This document shows, in pieces, positions 54,079-63,367 of a DNA stretch of 64,000 bases. Position numbers and translations under genes: made by a program. The stretch covers positions 558,001 to 622,000 of the forward strand of contig NZ_CP063401.1 of NCBI RefSeq assembly GCF_021729885.1. The letters run 5' to 3'. Source of the DNA: Devosia sp. SL43 (GTDB lineage Bacteria; Pseudomonadota; Alphaproteobacteria; Rhizobiales; Devosiaceae). Within the stretch, counting starts at the first letter, position 1; each line of letters begins with the position of its first letter. Under the pieces are notes generated by a model, which was not told the origin of the DNA, did not search any database, and was given only the letters and a program-made list of their open reading frames with translations.

Positions 54079-54567
54079 TTACTTCGCCTGAACCAATGCG
54101 CGGCTGAGGAAGAAGCCATGGCCGTCTTCGCGTGCACAAGTGAGACCCTTGGTCTCGGACAGGCACTGGAACGGTCCAAGTGTCACGATGTGATTGTACT
54201 CGAACTTCTGGTTGAGCGAGCAGCAGCTCGCATCGCCGACGTCGTCAAGCACATAGCCCTCTTCCTGACCACCCAGGATGGCGCGGACATAGTTGGGCTG
54301 GACGCGATCGCACTGGATTTCGGCAAGACCATCCCAGGTCTCGTAGACCGAGGTGCCACCGGCCGGCGTATAGACGCAGCCGATATTGCCCGACGGCATG
54401 GTGAATTCCACCTGGCCTTCGTCATTGCTGTACATGTTCTGGATTTCGTACGCCTTGGCCGGCAGCCCGAATACCACGATCAATGCTGCCATACCGGCGA
54501 AGATCGTTGAATTGCGGACAAAGGCACGGCGCTGACGATTGGTATAGAGCATGGCCATGACCCTCAT
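54079..54567 (-). CDS. Secreted DUF6636-like protein
   Basis: The 162-residue protein begins with a hydrophobic signal (about residues 21-40, ending KAYEI). The mature chain has the FTMPSGNIGCVYTPAGG block and spaced cysteines (GCVY, IQCD, CCSLN, FQCLSE, TCARED) that probably form disulfides, as in DUF6636 proteins of unknown function. ATG 54567 or 54555 (MAMLYTN) could be the start. Confidence 0.75.
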   Translation of the reverse strand: MRVMAMLYTNRQRRAFVRNSTIFAGMAALIVVFGLPAKAYEIQNMYSNDEGQVEFTMPSGNIGCVYTPAGGTSVYETWDGLAEIQCDRVQPNYVRAILGGQEEGYVLDDVGDASCCSLNQKFEYNHIVTLGPFQCLSETKGLTCAREDGHGFFLSRALVQAK

Positions 54568-54602
54568 TGGCGTTGCGATGATGAGGGTATGTCAGGACCG
54601 TA

Positions 54603-54630
54603 CTGAACGGGCGCTGGGGCGCCCATTCAG
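54603..54630. terminator. Imperfect 12-base stem-loop, possible terminator
   Basis: CTGAACGGGCGC pairs with GCGCCCATTCAG with one mismatch and a TGGG loop. It lies after the stop of the DUF2076 gene (minus strand) and before the DUF6636-like gene. On the plus strand an ATTTCGTTT run follows; on the minus strand no U-run does, so termination is plausible but weak. Confidence 0.4.
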
Positions 54631-54648
54631 ATTTCGTTTAGAATTGGG

Positions 54649-55203
54649 TCAGAAGTCGCCGCCGATGTCGAAATCGCCGCCGCCATCGTCGTAGTCGCCA
54701 CCAGTATCCTGTTCGTCAGAACCCTGGTCCTGGTTCGAATTGTGTTCCTGCGCGTGGGCACCACCGGTCAGCATGCCGGCAATGGCACTGCCGAGGAGCA
54801 CGCCACCGGTTACGCCCAGTGCGGTCTGCGCCGCACCTGCGAGGAAACCGCCGCCCTGCCCGCGATTGTCGTCCTGCTGACCCCGATCCCATGGGCCACG
54901 CCGACTACGCGCTGGCTGGCGTTGCGGCTCGTCGTTGAACAGGCCACCGAGGAAACCGCCACGCGGCCGGCTCTGCGCCTCAAGCTGCTCAATCCGCTCC
55001 TGCGCCTGCCGCAGCGCCTCTTCCTGCATCAGGATGGTCTGGGCCATATAGTAGGGCGCCGGCGGGAAGTCGCGGAGCCGCTGCTGGATCAGCGCCTCGG
55101 CGTCGCGATCACGCGGCTGGCTGTTGCGGGCAACATCCTCGATGCGATCGAACAGGCCATCGATGGCTTGCTGGTCTTGCTGGTTGGGCATTGTCGGCTC
55201 CAT
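54649..55203 (-). CDS. DUF2076 family protein
   Basis: The 184-residue protein follows the DUF2076 plan. It has an N-terminal helix (QAIDGLFDRIEDVARNSQPRDRDAEALIQQRLRDFP), the PYYMAQTILMQEEALRQAQERIEQLEAQ coiled region, a glycine-rich membrane-like stretch (GGFLAGAAQTALGVTGGVLLGSAIAGML) and an acidic, glycine-rich tail. It is often called a periplasmic ligand-binding sensor, but no function is established. The start may be ATG 55203 or ATG 55191. Confidence 0.85.
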   Translation of the reverse strand: MEPTMPNQQDQQAIDGLFDRIEDVARNSQPRDRDAEALIQQRLRDFPPAPYYMAQTILMQEEALRQAQERIEQLEAQSRPRGGFLGGLFNDEPQRQPARSRRGPWDRGQQDDNRGQGGGFLAGAAQTALGVTGGVLLGSAIAGMLTGGAHAQEHNSNQDQGSDEQDTGGDYDDGGGDFDIGGDF

Positions 55204-55268
55204 GAGCGTTCAGTCTGCCAGATGAAATGGGTGGGCGCTCCGGACGTTGCAATGCCCAGCTTTCCGAT

Positions 55269-55541
55269 TTAGCGACGAGCGCTCGTGCGCAGCACATAGC
55301 CGATGACGATAGCCACGGCCTCGTAGAGCTCGATGGGGATCGTGTCGTCGATCTCGATGCCAGCAAGGGCCTGGGCCAGGACCGGGTTGGCCTCGATGAT
55401 GACGCCGTTCTCCTCCGCCAGCGCCACGATTTTCTCGGCGACGAGGCCGTGCCCTTTGGCGACGACGCGCGGGGCCTCGCGCGATCCCTTTTCATATTGC
55501 AGCGCCACCGCAAGCGCGCGTTCCTTGGGCTGATCGCTCAT
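55269..55541 (-). CDS. FlhB C-terminal-domain homologue (EscU/YscU-type switch fragment)
   Basis: The 90-residue protein resembles the cytoplasmic C-terminal half of FlhB: ALAVALQYEKGSREAPRVVAKGHGLVAEKIVALAEENGVIIEANPVLAQAL. The NPTH self-cleavage motif and the membrane part of FlhB are absent. Such FlhB2/YlqH proteins act or are thought to act as partners of the export gate. Its start overlaps the stop of the FliK-like gene in an ATGA junction, so the two are coupled although no other flagellar gene is near. Confidence 0.88.
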   Translation of the reverse strand: MSDQPKERALAVALQYEKGSREAPRVVAKGHGLVAEKIVALAEENGVIIEANPVLAQALAGIEIDDTIPIELYEAVAIVIGYVLRTSARR

Positions 55542-57313
55542 GTGCTAGCATCCACGAAATGGCCCGAAGGCGCGGGCGGCGGCGCGGGTGGTTCGCCGTG
55601 CCGCACGATCACCGCTCCCGGCTTGAGGCCGACGGCAGCCAGGGTGTCGCGCAGCGCAGCCGCATCTGCCTCCAAGGCCTCCGATGTGCCGCGCTCGGCG
55701 GCCCAGAGCATGACGCCAGTATTGCCGCCCCGCAGCGACACCTGGGCGCCCACCTCACCCATTCCAGGCAGATTGATAGCGAACCGCATCTGCCACCCGC
55801 GCTCGGCCGCAGCCTCGCTGCCATTATGCTCATCGCGATGGATCTGCATTTGCAGCAGCGTCTGATGCTGCCCCACCAGCACCGGCACGTCCATGCTCCA
55901 GTCGGCAGTCTTGGCCACTGGATCGGGCAGCGAGGCGCCCTGATGCAGCCGAACACGGGAAAGAGCTGCCTCGGTGCGCTCCAGCAGCTGCTTGCCCACC
56001 TCTTCCGGCGCGACGCGCGGATCGATCGGCGGCGCATCGGACAGCCTTGCCCGCGGGACATGCCCACGGATGGGCGGGGGTATCTGCGCAGCCGGCGTCA
56101 GCGGCGCCTGCTGGCCCAACCAAGTCGTCAAGGTCTGTCGCAGGGCCAGCAGCGAGGCCTTCATGTCGGCCTGTGGGGTCAGTAAAGGCGTGCCACCCTT
56201 CGCCAAGCTGGCCTCCTGGAAAATGCCGGAGCGCAGGACGGCCTTTTGCAGTGACGCGGCATCGAAGGTATCGCTATCGATGGGCACACGCCCCGCCAGG
56301 ACCTGCTGGGCAACCCGCACCACCGGCTCCGGCAACACCAACTTGCCGGCGATGCTGGTCAATGCCTGCGTCAGGCTGGTGACGCTATCCTGGCGCGGCA
56401 ACGCGGCCTGAACCATCTGAGCGAGCGCGGCCTGTGGCGTCGCGGCCATGGGTGGAGCCGTCGGCTGTGCTGCCGCGACGATAGGTGCGGCGCCCGCAGT
56501 TGGTTGAGCAAGGAGCGTAGAGGTGGCAACGGCCGGAGGAGACGGCACCGGTGCGACCGCCTTTGGCGCGGCGGTCGGATAGGGCTGCTGCGGTAGCACC
56601 AGCGTTGGTGACTGTGGCGATGCGGTTGCGGGTGCAGTGGTCGTTGCCGCAACTGGAGGCGGCGCAATGGTTGGGCCCTGCGTGGCAGACGTCGCAGTTA
56701 CAGCAGCTTGAGGCTGTGAGGAACTTGGCGCCACGGCGGTATGCGTGGGACCAGTCGGCGCCGGAGAAGTCGCTGGCTGAGCGGTTGGAGCCGCTGAAAC
56801 AGTGCTGACCGATGGTTGGGGGGATAGCGCTGGCGGAATGGCAGGCTGACCGTTCACCGGCGGCGGGACAGGTTGCGGCGCAATCGTGACCGCTGGCGCA
56901 GTTGATTGACCCGCCGAAGTGGGCGCTTGGGACAACGTCGCTGGGGCTTGTGGGGCGGGATGAGCGGCGGGCCCTGCAGCAGGCACTGGCAAATTGTTGG
57001 GTTGCGCCGGAACGGGCGGTGGGGAACCGGCAGGCAGGGCGGTCGCCGTAGCCTGCGGCAGCGCAGGTCGCAGCGCCAGTTTGATCTGTGCGCCGCTGCC
57101 CTGCACCTCGAATTTCAGGGTCTCACCGGCTTTGGCCAGCGTCGGCAACAGCAGATTGAGCATCTGCCCGCCGATCTGCACCTGCGTACCGCCATTGGGC
57201 GCAGGGCCGATGACTTTGCCCTCGAGCATCTGGCCGGCCTGCAAGGCAAGCGCCTGCAGCGCGCCGCTGCGAGCCGCGGCAACGATTTGGGGAAGCTGAC
57301 TGGGGATCGACAT
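55538..57313 (-). CDS. FliK-like flagellar hook-length control protein
   Basis: The 591-residue protein has a conserved 80-residue start (GQMLEGKVIGPAPNGGTQVQIGGQMLNLLLP). A very long low-complexity proline/alanine/threonine/glutamine spacer follows (about 100-290), then a C-terminal FliK/Flg_hook domain (MDVPVLVGQHQTLLQMQIHRDE, GEVGAQVSLRGGNTGVMLWAAE). FliK-type rulers set length by a flexible spacer, which fits. It is co-translated with an FlhB-tail protein, an arrangement also seen with ylqG-ylqH. A function beyond flagella is possible because no flagellar genes surround it. Confidence 0.82.
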   Translation of the reverse strand: MSIPSQLPQIVAAARSGALQALALQAGQMLEGKVIGPAPNGGTQVQIGGQMLNLLLPTLAKAGETLKFEVQGSGAQIKLALRPALPQATATALPAGSPPPVPAQPNNLPVPAAGPAAHPAPQAPATLSQAPTSAGQSTAPAVTIAPQPVPPPVNGQPAIPPALSPQPSVSTVSAAPTAQPATSPAPTGPTHTAVAPSSSQPQAAVTATSATQGPTIAPPPVAATTTAPATASPQSPTLVLPQQPYPTAAPKAVAPVPSPPAVATSTLLAQPTAGAAPIVAAAQPTAPPMAATPQAALAQMVQAALPRQDSVTSLTQALTSIAGKLVLPEPVVRVAQQVLAGRVPIDSDTFDAASLQKAVLRSGIFQEASLAKGGTPLLTPQADMKASLLALRQTLTTWLGQQAPLTPAAQIPPPIRGHVPRARLSDAPPIDPRVAPEEVGKQLLERTEAALSRVRLHQGASLPDPVAKTADWSMDVPVLVGQHQTLLQMQIHRDEHNGSEAAAERGWQMRFAINLPGMGEVGAQVSLRGGNTGVMLWAAERGTSEALEADAAALRDTLAAVGLKPGAVIVRHGEPPAPPPAPSGHFVDAST

Positions 57314-57406
57314 GACGTTCCGGCCCCTGCCGCACCACGCGGCACACTAGTCTAGCGCAGACACCAGCATCCGATGATTCCCCTCGGTTGGGAAACTTAA
57401 CGTGGA

Positions 57407-58078
57407 CTAACCGAATGCCAGCGTTATGCCGAAGACGCTGCCCAGCACGAACAAAGCGCTCCACAACAGAGCTAGCATCACGCCCCAGACGATCACCACG
57501 GCGCCCACGGCACAGGCGATGCCGATGCCGATCCATAAGCCGTCGCGCTCCAGCACACCCAAGGCCAGCACACAGATGGTGAAGGCCGGAAGCATGTTGC
57601 CGAGCGGAATCGGCAGGAAGAGGATGATCGACAGCAGCAGGCAGATTGCGCCGATCAGATATTCGGCCGGCGGCTTGGCCAGGAATTCGAAGCGCGGCCG
57701 CATCAGGCGCTCGGCCTTTGCCAGCCAGGGCGCCGTGAGGTCGACTACCTTCTCGAAATCGACGCGCGACAAGGATCTGTCGGTGATCAGCTTGGGCAGC
57801 CAGGGCCGCCGGCCAATCATCAACTGAAAGGACAGGAATATCAGTGGAGCCCCGAGGACTGCCGACACACCCGGCGGTACCGGAATGGCGTTCGGCACCG
57901 CAAAGATAAACATCAGCGCCCCAATGGCCCGATGCTCAAGCGCGTGCAGTAGGTCAGCGATCGAGATTCGCTCGCGGTCTTGACCTTTGGCGATGGCCGT
58001 CAGGATAGCGGAAAGGCGATCGGCGCCCTCGCTGGGCGGCACCTCGTGGATATCGATGGTCGGCTCGTCTTCGGCCAT
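57407..58078 (-). CDS. ExoD-family membrane protein
   Basis: The 223-residue protein matches ExoD. It has a soluble N-terminus with RLSAILTAIAKGQDRERISIADLLHALEHRAIGALMFIFAVPNAIPVPPGVSAVLGAPLIFLSFQLM and three to four more membrane helices. In Sinorhizobium, exoD mutants are altered in exopolysaccharide and sensitive to alkali. ATG 58078 is chosen, since residues before it are unlike the family. The molecular activity is unknown. Confidence 0.9.
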   Translation of the reverse strand: MAEDEPTIDIHEVPPSEGADRLSAILTAIAKGQDRERISIADLLHALEHRAIGALMFIFAVPNAIPVPPGVSAVLGAPLIFLSFQLMIGRRPWLPKLITDRSLSRVDFEKVVDLTAPWLAKAERLMRPRFEFLAKPPAEYLIGAICLLLSIILFLPIPLGNMLPAFTICVLALGVLERDGLWIGIGIACAVGAVVIVWGVMLALLWSALFVLGSVFGITLAFG

Positions 58079-58184
58079 GCATTCATCCCGGTCGGTTCGC
58101 AATTTGGCATGCAACAGATATGACGGCTTGCGGCTCTAAGCTACCAAAACCACCATTACCAAATCGGTAGGCACCGATCACAGA

Positions 58185-58928
58185 TCAGTCAGGGCGGATA
58201 TCGGTATAGTTCTTGGTCGCCGGCTTGCCGCGGAAGGTGACCCAGAAAAAGTTGAGCGTATAGGTGCCCGCTGTTCGGAAAACACCTTCCTTTTCAAGGC
58301 GGCGGCCAGACGTTTTCATCTTCAACGCGAAAGTCCACTTGACGCCACCCACCTTGGACAGACGCACCGCCACATCGGTGTCCTCGCCGAAGAACTGAAT
58401 CGAGCGATCATAGCCGCCCACCTGCTTCCAGGCCTCGCGCTTGAACACAAAATTGCCCCCCTGCACCACCGAACCGACGCGCAGGATGAAACGATTGACG
58501 ACGTAGATCAGGTAGGTGAGGCCGTAGAAAAGGTTCACAAGAAACCGGCTCCACAGGCTCATGTCGTAGTAGACATAAGGCCCGCTGAGGCAGACCAGTT
58601 TGGGGTCCTGCGCAAACTCGCGATACACGGTATCGAGCCAGCCCGGTGGCACGATGGTGTCGCTATCGATATTGGCGATGAGATCGAAGCCTTCGCTCGC
58701 GGTAAACCCCGCGTCGCGGGCATTGACCAGCCCCTTCTTGGGCTCATCAACCACGCGCACCGTGGGAAAGCTGCGGGCAATCTCGCCGGTGCGGTCAGTC
58801 GAGGCATTGTTGACCAAGATGATTTCGGCAGCGGTGCCCGACCGGGCAATTTCGGCGACCACCGACTCCAGGCATTTGCCGATCAGCGCCTCTTCATTAT
58901 AGGCCGGGATGACGAATGCCAGTTTCAT
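58185..58928 (-). CDS. Glycosyltransferase family 2
   Basis: The 247-residue enzyme has a GT-A fold: VIPAYNEEALIGKCLESVV at the start, then the DXD region ANIDSDTIVPPGW, and the acceptor-side signature FFGEDTDVAVRLSKVGG (ED at the catalytic base position). A short hydrophobic stretch (LVNLFYGLTYLIYVVNRFIL) may anchor it to the membrane. It likely acts in polysaccharide or glycolipid assembly. It is monocistronic between exoD and the FecR-domain gene. Confidence 0.9.
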   Translation of the reverse strand: MKLAFVIPAYNEEALIGKCLESVVAEIARSGTAAEIILVNNASTDRTGEIARSFPTVRVVDEPKKGLVNARDAGFTASEGFDLIANIDSDTIVPPGWLDTVYREFAQDPKLVCLSGPYVYYDMSLWSRFLVNLFYGLTYLIYVVNRFILRVGSVVQGGNFVFKREAWKQVGGYDRSIQFFGEDTDVAVRLSKVGGVKWTFALKMKTSGRRLEKEGVFRTAGTYTLNFFWVTFRGKPATKNYTDIRPD

Positions 58929-59144
58929 TGCTGCCTCTTACCGGGCCGGGAACGGGCCTCAATCCGCTGCAAATAGCCTCTGAACCGGCGAACGGCAACA
59001 GAGGAGGCTGCTTTTTCGGCCCCATGCGCCGTTGTATGCCGTCCCGCGCCGATACTGCCGAAGCGCCTTCCGCCGTCGGGGAACTATCTGCTAGGGTTCG
59101 ACAATAACGACCGTCATTCATTTTGAGTTCAGCGGGGATATGCG

Positions 59145-59933
59145 ATGCAACGGGCCATGAGGACACGTTTTTACAGCATTGCGTTGGCGTTCGTCTTGGC
59201 CGCGGCCTCGCCTGCGGCGTTTGGCGCCAGTGAGGGCACAGCAGTCGGGGTTGATCCCGATGCGGTGGCGCGGATCAATTCGCAGGATCGAATCCTGGAA
59301 GCGGGCACCGACGTTTCCGTGGGCGAACTCATCGTCACTGGGCCTTCTGGCCAGGTCCAGATCGTGTTCGATGACGACACCAGGTTAGTGGTCGGCCCAA
59401 GCAGCTCGCTCAAGATCGAAACCTATCTGCTGGCCAGCAGCAATGTGGCGCAGAAGCTCACAATCAATGCACTGGGCGGCAGTTTCCGCTTCATCACCGG
59501 CAACAGCCCCAAGCCCGCCTATTCGATCAACACGCCAACGGCGTCGATCGCGGTGCGCGGTACCAAGCTTGACCTACTGGTGGGCTCAATCGGCACGGGC
59601 GTGATGCTCTACGAAGGCGCGCTACAACTGTGTGCGAAGTCGTCCGCCTGCGTTGAGCTGACTGATCGCTGCGAGATCGGGACGGCGGTGCGCGGCGGTG
59701 CCGAACTGATCATGCGTGCGAACCCAGAGCATCCGCCACTGGCAATGCAATTCCGCTATGCGCGCTTTCAAACGCCGCTACTGAATCCATTTCGCATTAA
59801 TGGTGCGAGCAACTGCGTCGCTGCACAACAGGGCGGCGCGCCCAGCACCATCATTACCGAAAGCGGCGGGTCTGAAACAGAGACTCCAACGCCCAGACCC
59901 ACTCCGACCCCTGTTCCCACACCAGGTAACTGA
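59145..59933 (+). CDS. Secreted FecR-domain protein
   Basis: The 262-residue protein has a Sec signal (about 1-27, ending AFGAS). A FecR domain follows: LEAGTDVSVGELIVTGPSGQVQIVFDDDTRLVVGPSSSLKIE and GSFRFITGNSPKPAYSINTPTASIAVRGTKLDL. The C-terminus is a threonine-proline repeat. No sigma factor or TonB receptor is near, so it is not a classical FecIR pair; stand-alone FecR domains of this type are thought to bind envelope ligands. The stop is directly adjacent to the convergent aroA stop. Confidence 0.87.
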   Translation: MQRAMRTRFYSIALAFVLAAASPAAFGASEGTAVGVDPDAVARINSQDRILEAGTDVSVGELIVTGPSGQVQIVFDDDTRLVVGPSSSLKIETYLLASSNVAQKLTINALGGSFRFITGNSPKPAYSINTPTASIAVRGTKLDLLVGSIGTGVMLYEGALQLCAKSSACVELTDRCEIGTAVRGGAELIMRANPEHPPLAMQFRYARFQTPLLNPFRINGASNCVAAQQGGAPSTIITESGGSETETPTPRPTPTPVPTPGN

Positions 59934-61223
59934 CTAACCCGGTAGGCCCGCGTCGCGAAGTTGGACGCCAAGGCTCTCCAGCATGTCCCAGTACGCAGGA
60001 TACGTCTTGCCGGTGCAGGCGGGGTCAAGGATCACTATCCCAGGGATCATCAATCCCGCCAGGGCGAAGCTCATGGCGATGCGGTGATCGTGATAGGTCT
60101 CGATCTTAGTCCGCGCATTGCGCCCGGCCAGCTTCGTTGCCAGTTGCGGATCTGAGGCCACCAGAAGATCATCGCCATCTTCCGTGCCAAGCCCCGGCAG
60201 GATCCGGTTGAGCTCATTGGCGACCGCACGGATGCGATCGGTTTCCTTGACGCGCAGATTGGCAATACCGACAAACCGCACCGGACGATTGTTGAATGCG
60301 GCAAGCACGGCCAGCGTCGGGACGGCGTCCTGCATCTGCGAGCCATCGATGACTTCGGGCATATTGGGAAACTGGGCAATAACCCCCTGTGCTGCCGCGT
60401 CCGGCTGGGTAAAGGCATCTGCGGCGACACCGAGGTCGATGCTGCCACCGGTAAGCGCCGCTGCGCCCCAGAGGTATGTTGCCGCTGAGGCGTCCGGCTC
60501 AATCAGGAAGTCGGTCGCAGTATAGCCGGTGGGTTGCACCTGCCAGGTGCCGGCATCGATCTGTTCGACCGAGGCACCGAAGCTCCGCATAGCGGCGAGC
60601 GTGAGGTCGACATAGCCGCGGGCGCCGATATCCTTGCCCGTGAGAGCCACTTCGATAGGCCCATCGCCAAGCGGCGCCGCCATCAGCAAGGCCGAGACAT
60701 ACTGGCTCGAAAGACCGGCATCGATCTCGACACGACCCGAGCCAAAATTGCCGCGGCCGTGAACCGTAACCGGTGGACAGCCAGTGGGACTTGTGGCGTC
60801 GATGCCCAACGATTGCAGTGCCGTCACCAACGGCCCGATCGGACGTAAACGCATTTCGTCGTCGCCATCGACAACAACTTCGCCGTCGACGGTCGCAACT
60901 GCAGCAGCAAGGAAACGCGTTGCCGTCCCGGCATTGCCCAGAAACAGCGGCTTCTCTGGCACTTGCAGCCGACCGGTGCTGGTCACAACGAAGCTCGTCT
61001 CGTCAGGCTCGTCCACCGTCACGCCCATTTGCCGCAAGGCGGCCGCCATGAGCGTCGTATCCTTGCTCTTGAGCGCACCGGTTAGCCGGCTGGTCCCATT
61101 GGCCAGCGCGGCCAGAAGCAAGGCGCGATTGGTAATGGACTTGGAGCCCGGCGGCGAAACACGGCCGATCAGCGGACGATTTGGCGGGATGATGGTGAGA
61201 GCAGGCGGGAGCGGATTTGGCAT
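59934..61223 (-). CDS. aroA: 3-Phosphoshikimate 1-carboxyvinyltransferase (EPSP synthase)
   Basis: The 429-residue enzyme makes EPSP from shikimate-3-phosphate and PEP, the sixth step to chorismate. Visible motifs are PGSKSITNRALLLAALANG, FLGNAGTATRFLAAAVA (the glyphosate-contact loop), DEMRLRPIGPL, RVKETDRIRAVANEL and YHDHRIAMSFALAG. No insertion or truncation is seen. It lies 51 bases after sufA in the same direction and could be read through from the suf operon. Confidence 0.96.
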   Translation of the reverse strand: MPNPLPPALTIIPPNRPLIGRVSPPGSKSITNRALLLAALANGTSRLTGALKSKDTTLMAAALRQMGVTVDEPDETSFVVTSTGRLQVPEKPLFLGNAGTATRFLAAAVATVDGEVVVDGDDEMRLRPIGPLVTALQSLGIDATSPTGCPPVTVHGRGNFGSGRVEIDAGLSSQYVSALLMAAPLGDGPIEVALTGKDIGARGYVDLTLAAMRSFGASVEQIDAGTWQVQPTGYTATDFLIEPDASAATYLWGAAALTGGSIDLGVAADAFTQPDAAAQGVIAQFPNMPEVIDGSQMQDAVPTLAVLAAFNNRPVRFVGIANLRVKETDRIRAVANELNRILPGLGTEDGDDLLVASDPQLATKLAGRNARTKIETYHDHRIAMSFALAGLMIPGIVILDPACTGKTYPAYWDMLESLGVQLRDAGLPG

Positions 61224-61273
61224 GATGCGCGGATCAATGCCTCACAGGCACGCTCCGCGCAACTGGATATAGA

Positions 61274-61654
61274 TCAGGCCCCTGCCCGTGCCTCGGCAAT
61301 CGCCTTGAGGTCGGCTGGCTTGAGCTGGACGCTTTCGCCGCAGCCGCATTCGCCGGTCTGGTTGGGGTTCTTGAAGGTGAAGCCCGAACTCATCTTGGAC
61401 TGTTCGAAATCCATCACCGTGCCGAGCAGGAACATCGTCGCCTTGGGCTCGATATAGACCTCGACGCCCTTGTCACTGACATGATCGTCGCCCTTCACCG
61501 GCTCGGCGACGTAGTCGAGTGTGTAGGCCATGCCGGCACAACCGGCATTCTTTACGCCGACGCGAACGCCAAGCACCGGCTTGTCGGAATCTTCGATGAT
61601 CTCGTTGATGCGCTCGGCAGCGGCATCGGTCAGCGACATGATCTTGAAGGCCAT
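61274..61654 (-). CDS. sufA: A-type Fe-S cluster carrier SufA
   Basis: The 126-residue carrier of the HesB/IscA family has the three conserved cysteines in NAGCAGM and GECGCGES. It accepts clusters from the SufBCD scaffold and hands them to apoproteins. The starts MSMAFKI at 61660 and MAFKIMS at 61654 are both possible. It is last of the visible suf genes, following sufT by 45 bases. Confidence 0.93.
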   Translation of the reverse strand: MAFKIMSLTDAAAERINEIIEDSDKPVLGVRVGVKNAGCAGMAYTLDYVAEPVKGDDHVSDKGVEVYIEPKATMFLLGTVMDFEQSKMSSGFTFKNPNQTGECGCGESVQLKPADLKAIAEARAGA

Positions 61655-61705
61655 GGACAAACTTTCTATCGGCGTTTCACGATATATAGGACAAAACGCG
61701 TCAGA

Positions 61706-62116
61706 TTACCACCAGTTCAATGCCACCTGAGCCTCTTCGCTCATGCGCGAAGCGTCCCACGGCGGGTCGAACACCATATTGACCGTGACGTCCTGCACGC
61801 CTTCAACGCCACGAGCGGCATTCTCAACCCAACCGGGCATCTCACCGGCCACCGGGCAGCCGGGAGCTGTGAGCGTCATGTCGATGGCCAGCTTGCGGTC
61901 GTCGTCGAGATCGACCTTATAGATGAGCCCCAGCTCGTAGATATCGACCGGAATTTCCGGATCGTAGACCGTCTTGAGCGCTGCGATCAGATCGGAGGTA
62001 ATACGCTCCACCTCGGCCTCGGGCAGCGCACCGGAAACGTTGGGCGTGATGCGATTTTCCGGAATGGTCGGTGCGGGCGCGATCTTGGATTCGTCGATCT
62101 CGAATTCGTCGGTCAT
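61706..62116 (-). CDS. sufT: Fe-S assembly protein SufT (DUF59/MIP18)
   Basis: The 136-residue protein has an acidic N-terminal extension and a DUF59 domain: LIAALKTVYDPEIPVDIYELGLIYKVDLDDD, then MTLTAPGCPVAGEMP with the conserved cysteine and VNMVFDPPWDASRMSEEA. SufT supports Fe-S maturation under high demand. It is twelve bases downstream of sufS and so co-transcribed. Confidence 0.93.
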   Translation of the reverse strand: MTDEFEIDESKIAPAPTIPENRITPNVSGALPEAEVERITSDLIAALKTVYDPEIPVDIYELGLIYKVDLDDDRKLAIDMTLTAPGCPVAGEMPGWVENAARGVEGVQDVTVNMVFDPPWDASRMSEEAQVALNWW

Positions 62117-62128
62117 AGCAGTCCTCGC

Positions 62129-63349
62129 TTACGCGAAAAATTTCTGGGCGCGTTCGATGCCGTCAACCAGCGCGTCCACATCGTCCTTACCGTTATATAG
62201 GGCGAACGAGGCGCGGCAGGTAGAGGTGACACCGAAACGTTTGAGCAATGGCATGGCGCAATGCGTGCCGGCACGGACGGCAATGCCGTAGCGATCGAGA
62301 ATGGTCGAGACGTCATGGGCGTGAGCCCCCTTCATCTCGAATGAGAAAATACCGCCCTTGCCGGGCGCCGTGCCGATCAGGCGGAGCGAATTGATGCGAC
62401 TCAGGCGTTCATGCGCATAGGCAGCCACCTCGTGCTCGTGAGCCGCAATGGCATCGCGCCCGAGGTCGGTCATGTAGCTCAGCGCCGCGCCCAGACCGAT
62501 CGCCTGGACGATCGGCGGTGTACCGGCCTCGAAGCGGTGCGGCGGTTCGTTGTAGGTGACCGTATCCATGGTCACGGTGTCGATCATCTCGCCACCACCC
62601 TGATAGGGCTGCATCTCGGCGAGCAGGTCATACTTGCCGTAGAGCACGCCGATGCCGGTCGGGCCGTAGAGCTTGTGGCCCGTCATGACGTAGAAGTCGG
62701 CATCCAGCGCCTGTACGTCCACCGTGGTGTGCACAGCGCCCTGGCTGCCGTCGATCAGCACCGGAATACCGCGGGCATGCGCGATCTCGATCACGTCCCT
62801 GATCGGTGTCACCGTGCCGAGCACGTTGCTCATATGCGTAACCGCGACCATACGGGTTCGATCGGTCAGCGCAGCGGCGAAAGCATCGAGATCGAAGCTG
62901 CCGTCGTCGCGGACATCGACCCACTTGATCACCGCGCCTTTGCGCTCGCGATGGAAGTGCCACGGCACGATGTTGGAGTGGTGCTCCATGATCGACAAGA
63001 CGATTTCGTCGCCCTCGGCGACGCGTGGGCCAGCGAAAGACTGGGCAACCAGATTGATCGCCTCTGTGGCGGAACGGGTGAAGATGATCTCTTCCGAGCG
63101 CGCCGCATTGAGAAATTTCTGCGCGGCGTGGCGACCGCCCTCATAGGCCTCGGTCGCCCGGTTTGCCAGCGTATGCAGGCCACGATGCACGTTGGCGTAT
63201 TCGTGCCGGAAGGCATAGTCCATGCGGTCGAGCACCTGCACCGGCTTCTGGGCCGAGGCACCGCTATCGAGATAGACCAGCCGATTGCCGTGGATGACCT
63301 CGGACAGGATCGGGAAATCGGCACGGACTTTGTCGAGCTCGAAGGTCAT
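62129..63349 (-). CDS. sufS: Cysteine desulfurase SufS
   Basis: The 406-residue PLP enzyme takes sulfur from cysteine for the SufBCD machine. The PLP lysine is in VMTGHKLYGPTGIGVLYGK, the catalytic cysteine in RAGTHCAMPLL and the group II signature in STCRASFALYN. ATG 63349 (MTFELDKV) is chosen because upstream in-frame codons lie in the inverted-repeat region. No sufE is visible here; it may be elsewhere in the genome. Confidence 0.95.
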   Translation of the reverse strand: MTFELDKVRADFPILSEVIHGNRLVYLDSGASAQKPVQVLDRMDYAFRHEYANVHRGLHTLANRATEAYEGGRHAAQKFLNAARSEEIIFTRSATEAINLVAQSFAGPRVAEGDEIVLSIMEHHSNIVPWHFHRERKGAVIKWVDVRDDGSFDLDAFAAALTDRTRMVAVTHMSNVLGTVTPIRDVIEIAHARGIPVLIDGSQGAVHTTVDVQALDADFYVMTGHKLYGPTGIGVLYGKYDLLAEMQPYQGGGEMIDTVTMDTVTYNEPPHRFEAGTPPIVQAIGLGAALSYMTDLGRDAIAAHEHEVAAYAHERLSRINSLRLIGTAPGKGGIFSFEMKGAHAHDVSTILDRYGIAVRAGTHCAMPLLKRFGVTSTCRASFALYNGKDDVDALVDGIERAQKFFA

Positions 63350-63367
63350 TGCGTTTGGTCCCGTTTT

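Noticed and set aside
57328..57344. TGCCGC/GCGGCA stem upstream of the FliK-like gene as a regulatory RNA
   Set aside because: Such short GC-rich stems are expected by chance at this composition, and no riboswitch features accompany it.
58163..58178. ATCGGT/ACCGAT stem after the GT2 gene as a terminator
   Set aside because: The stem is only six bases and no U-run follows on the minus strand, so the evidence is too weak.
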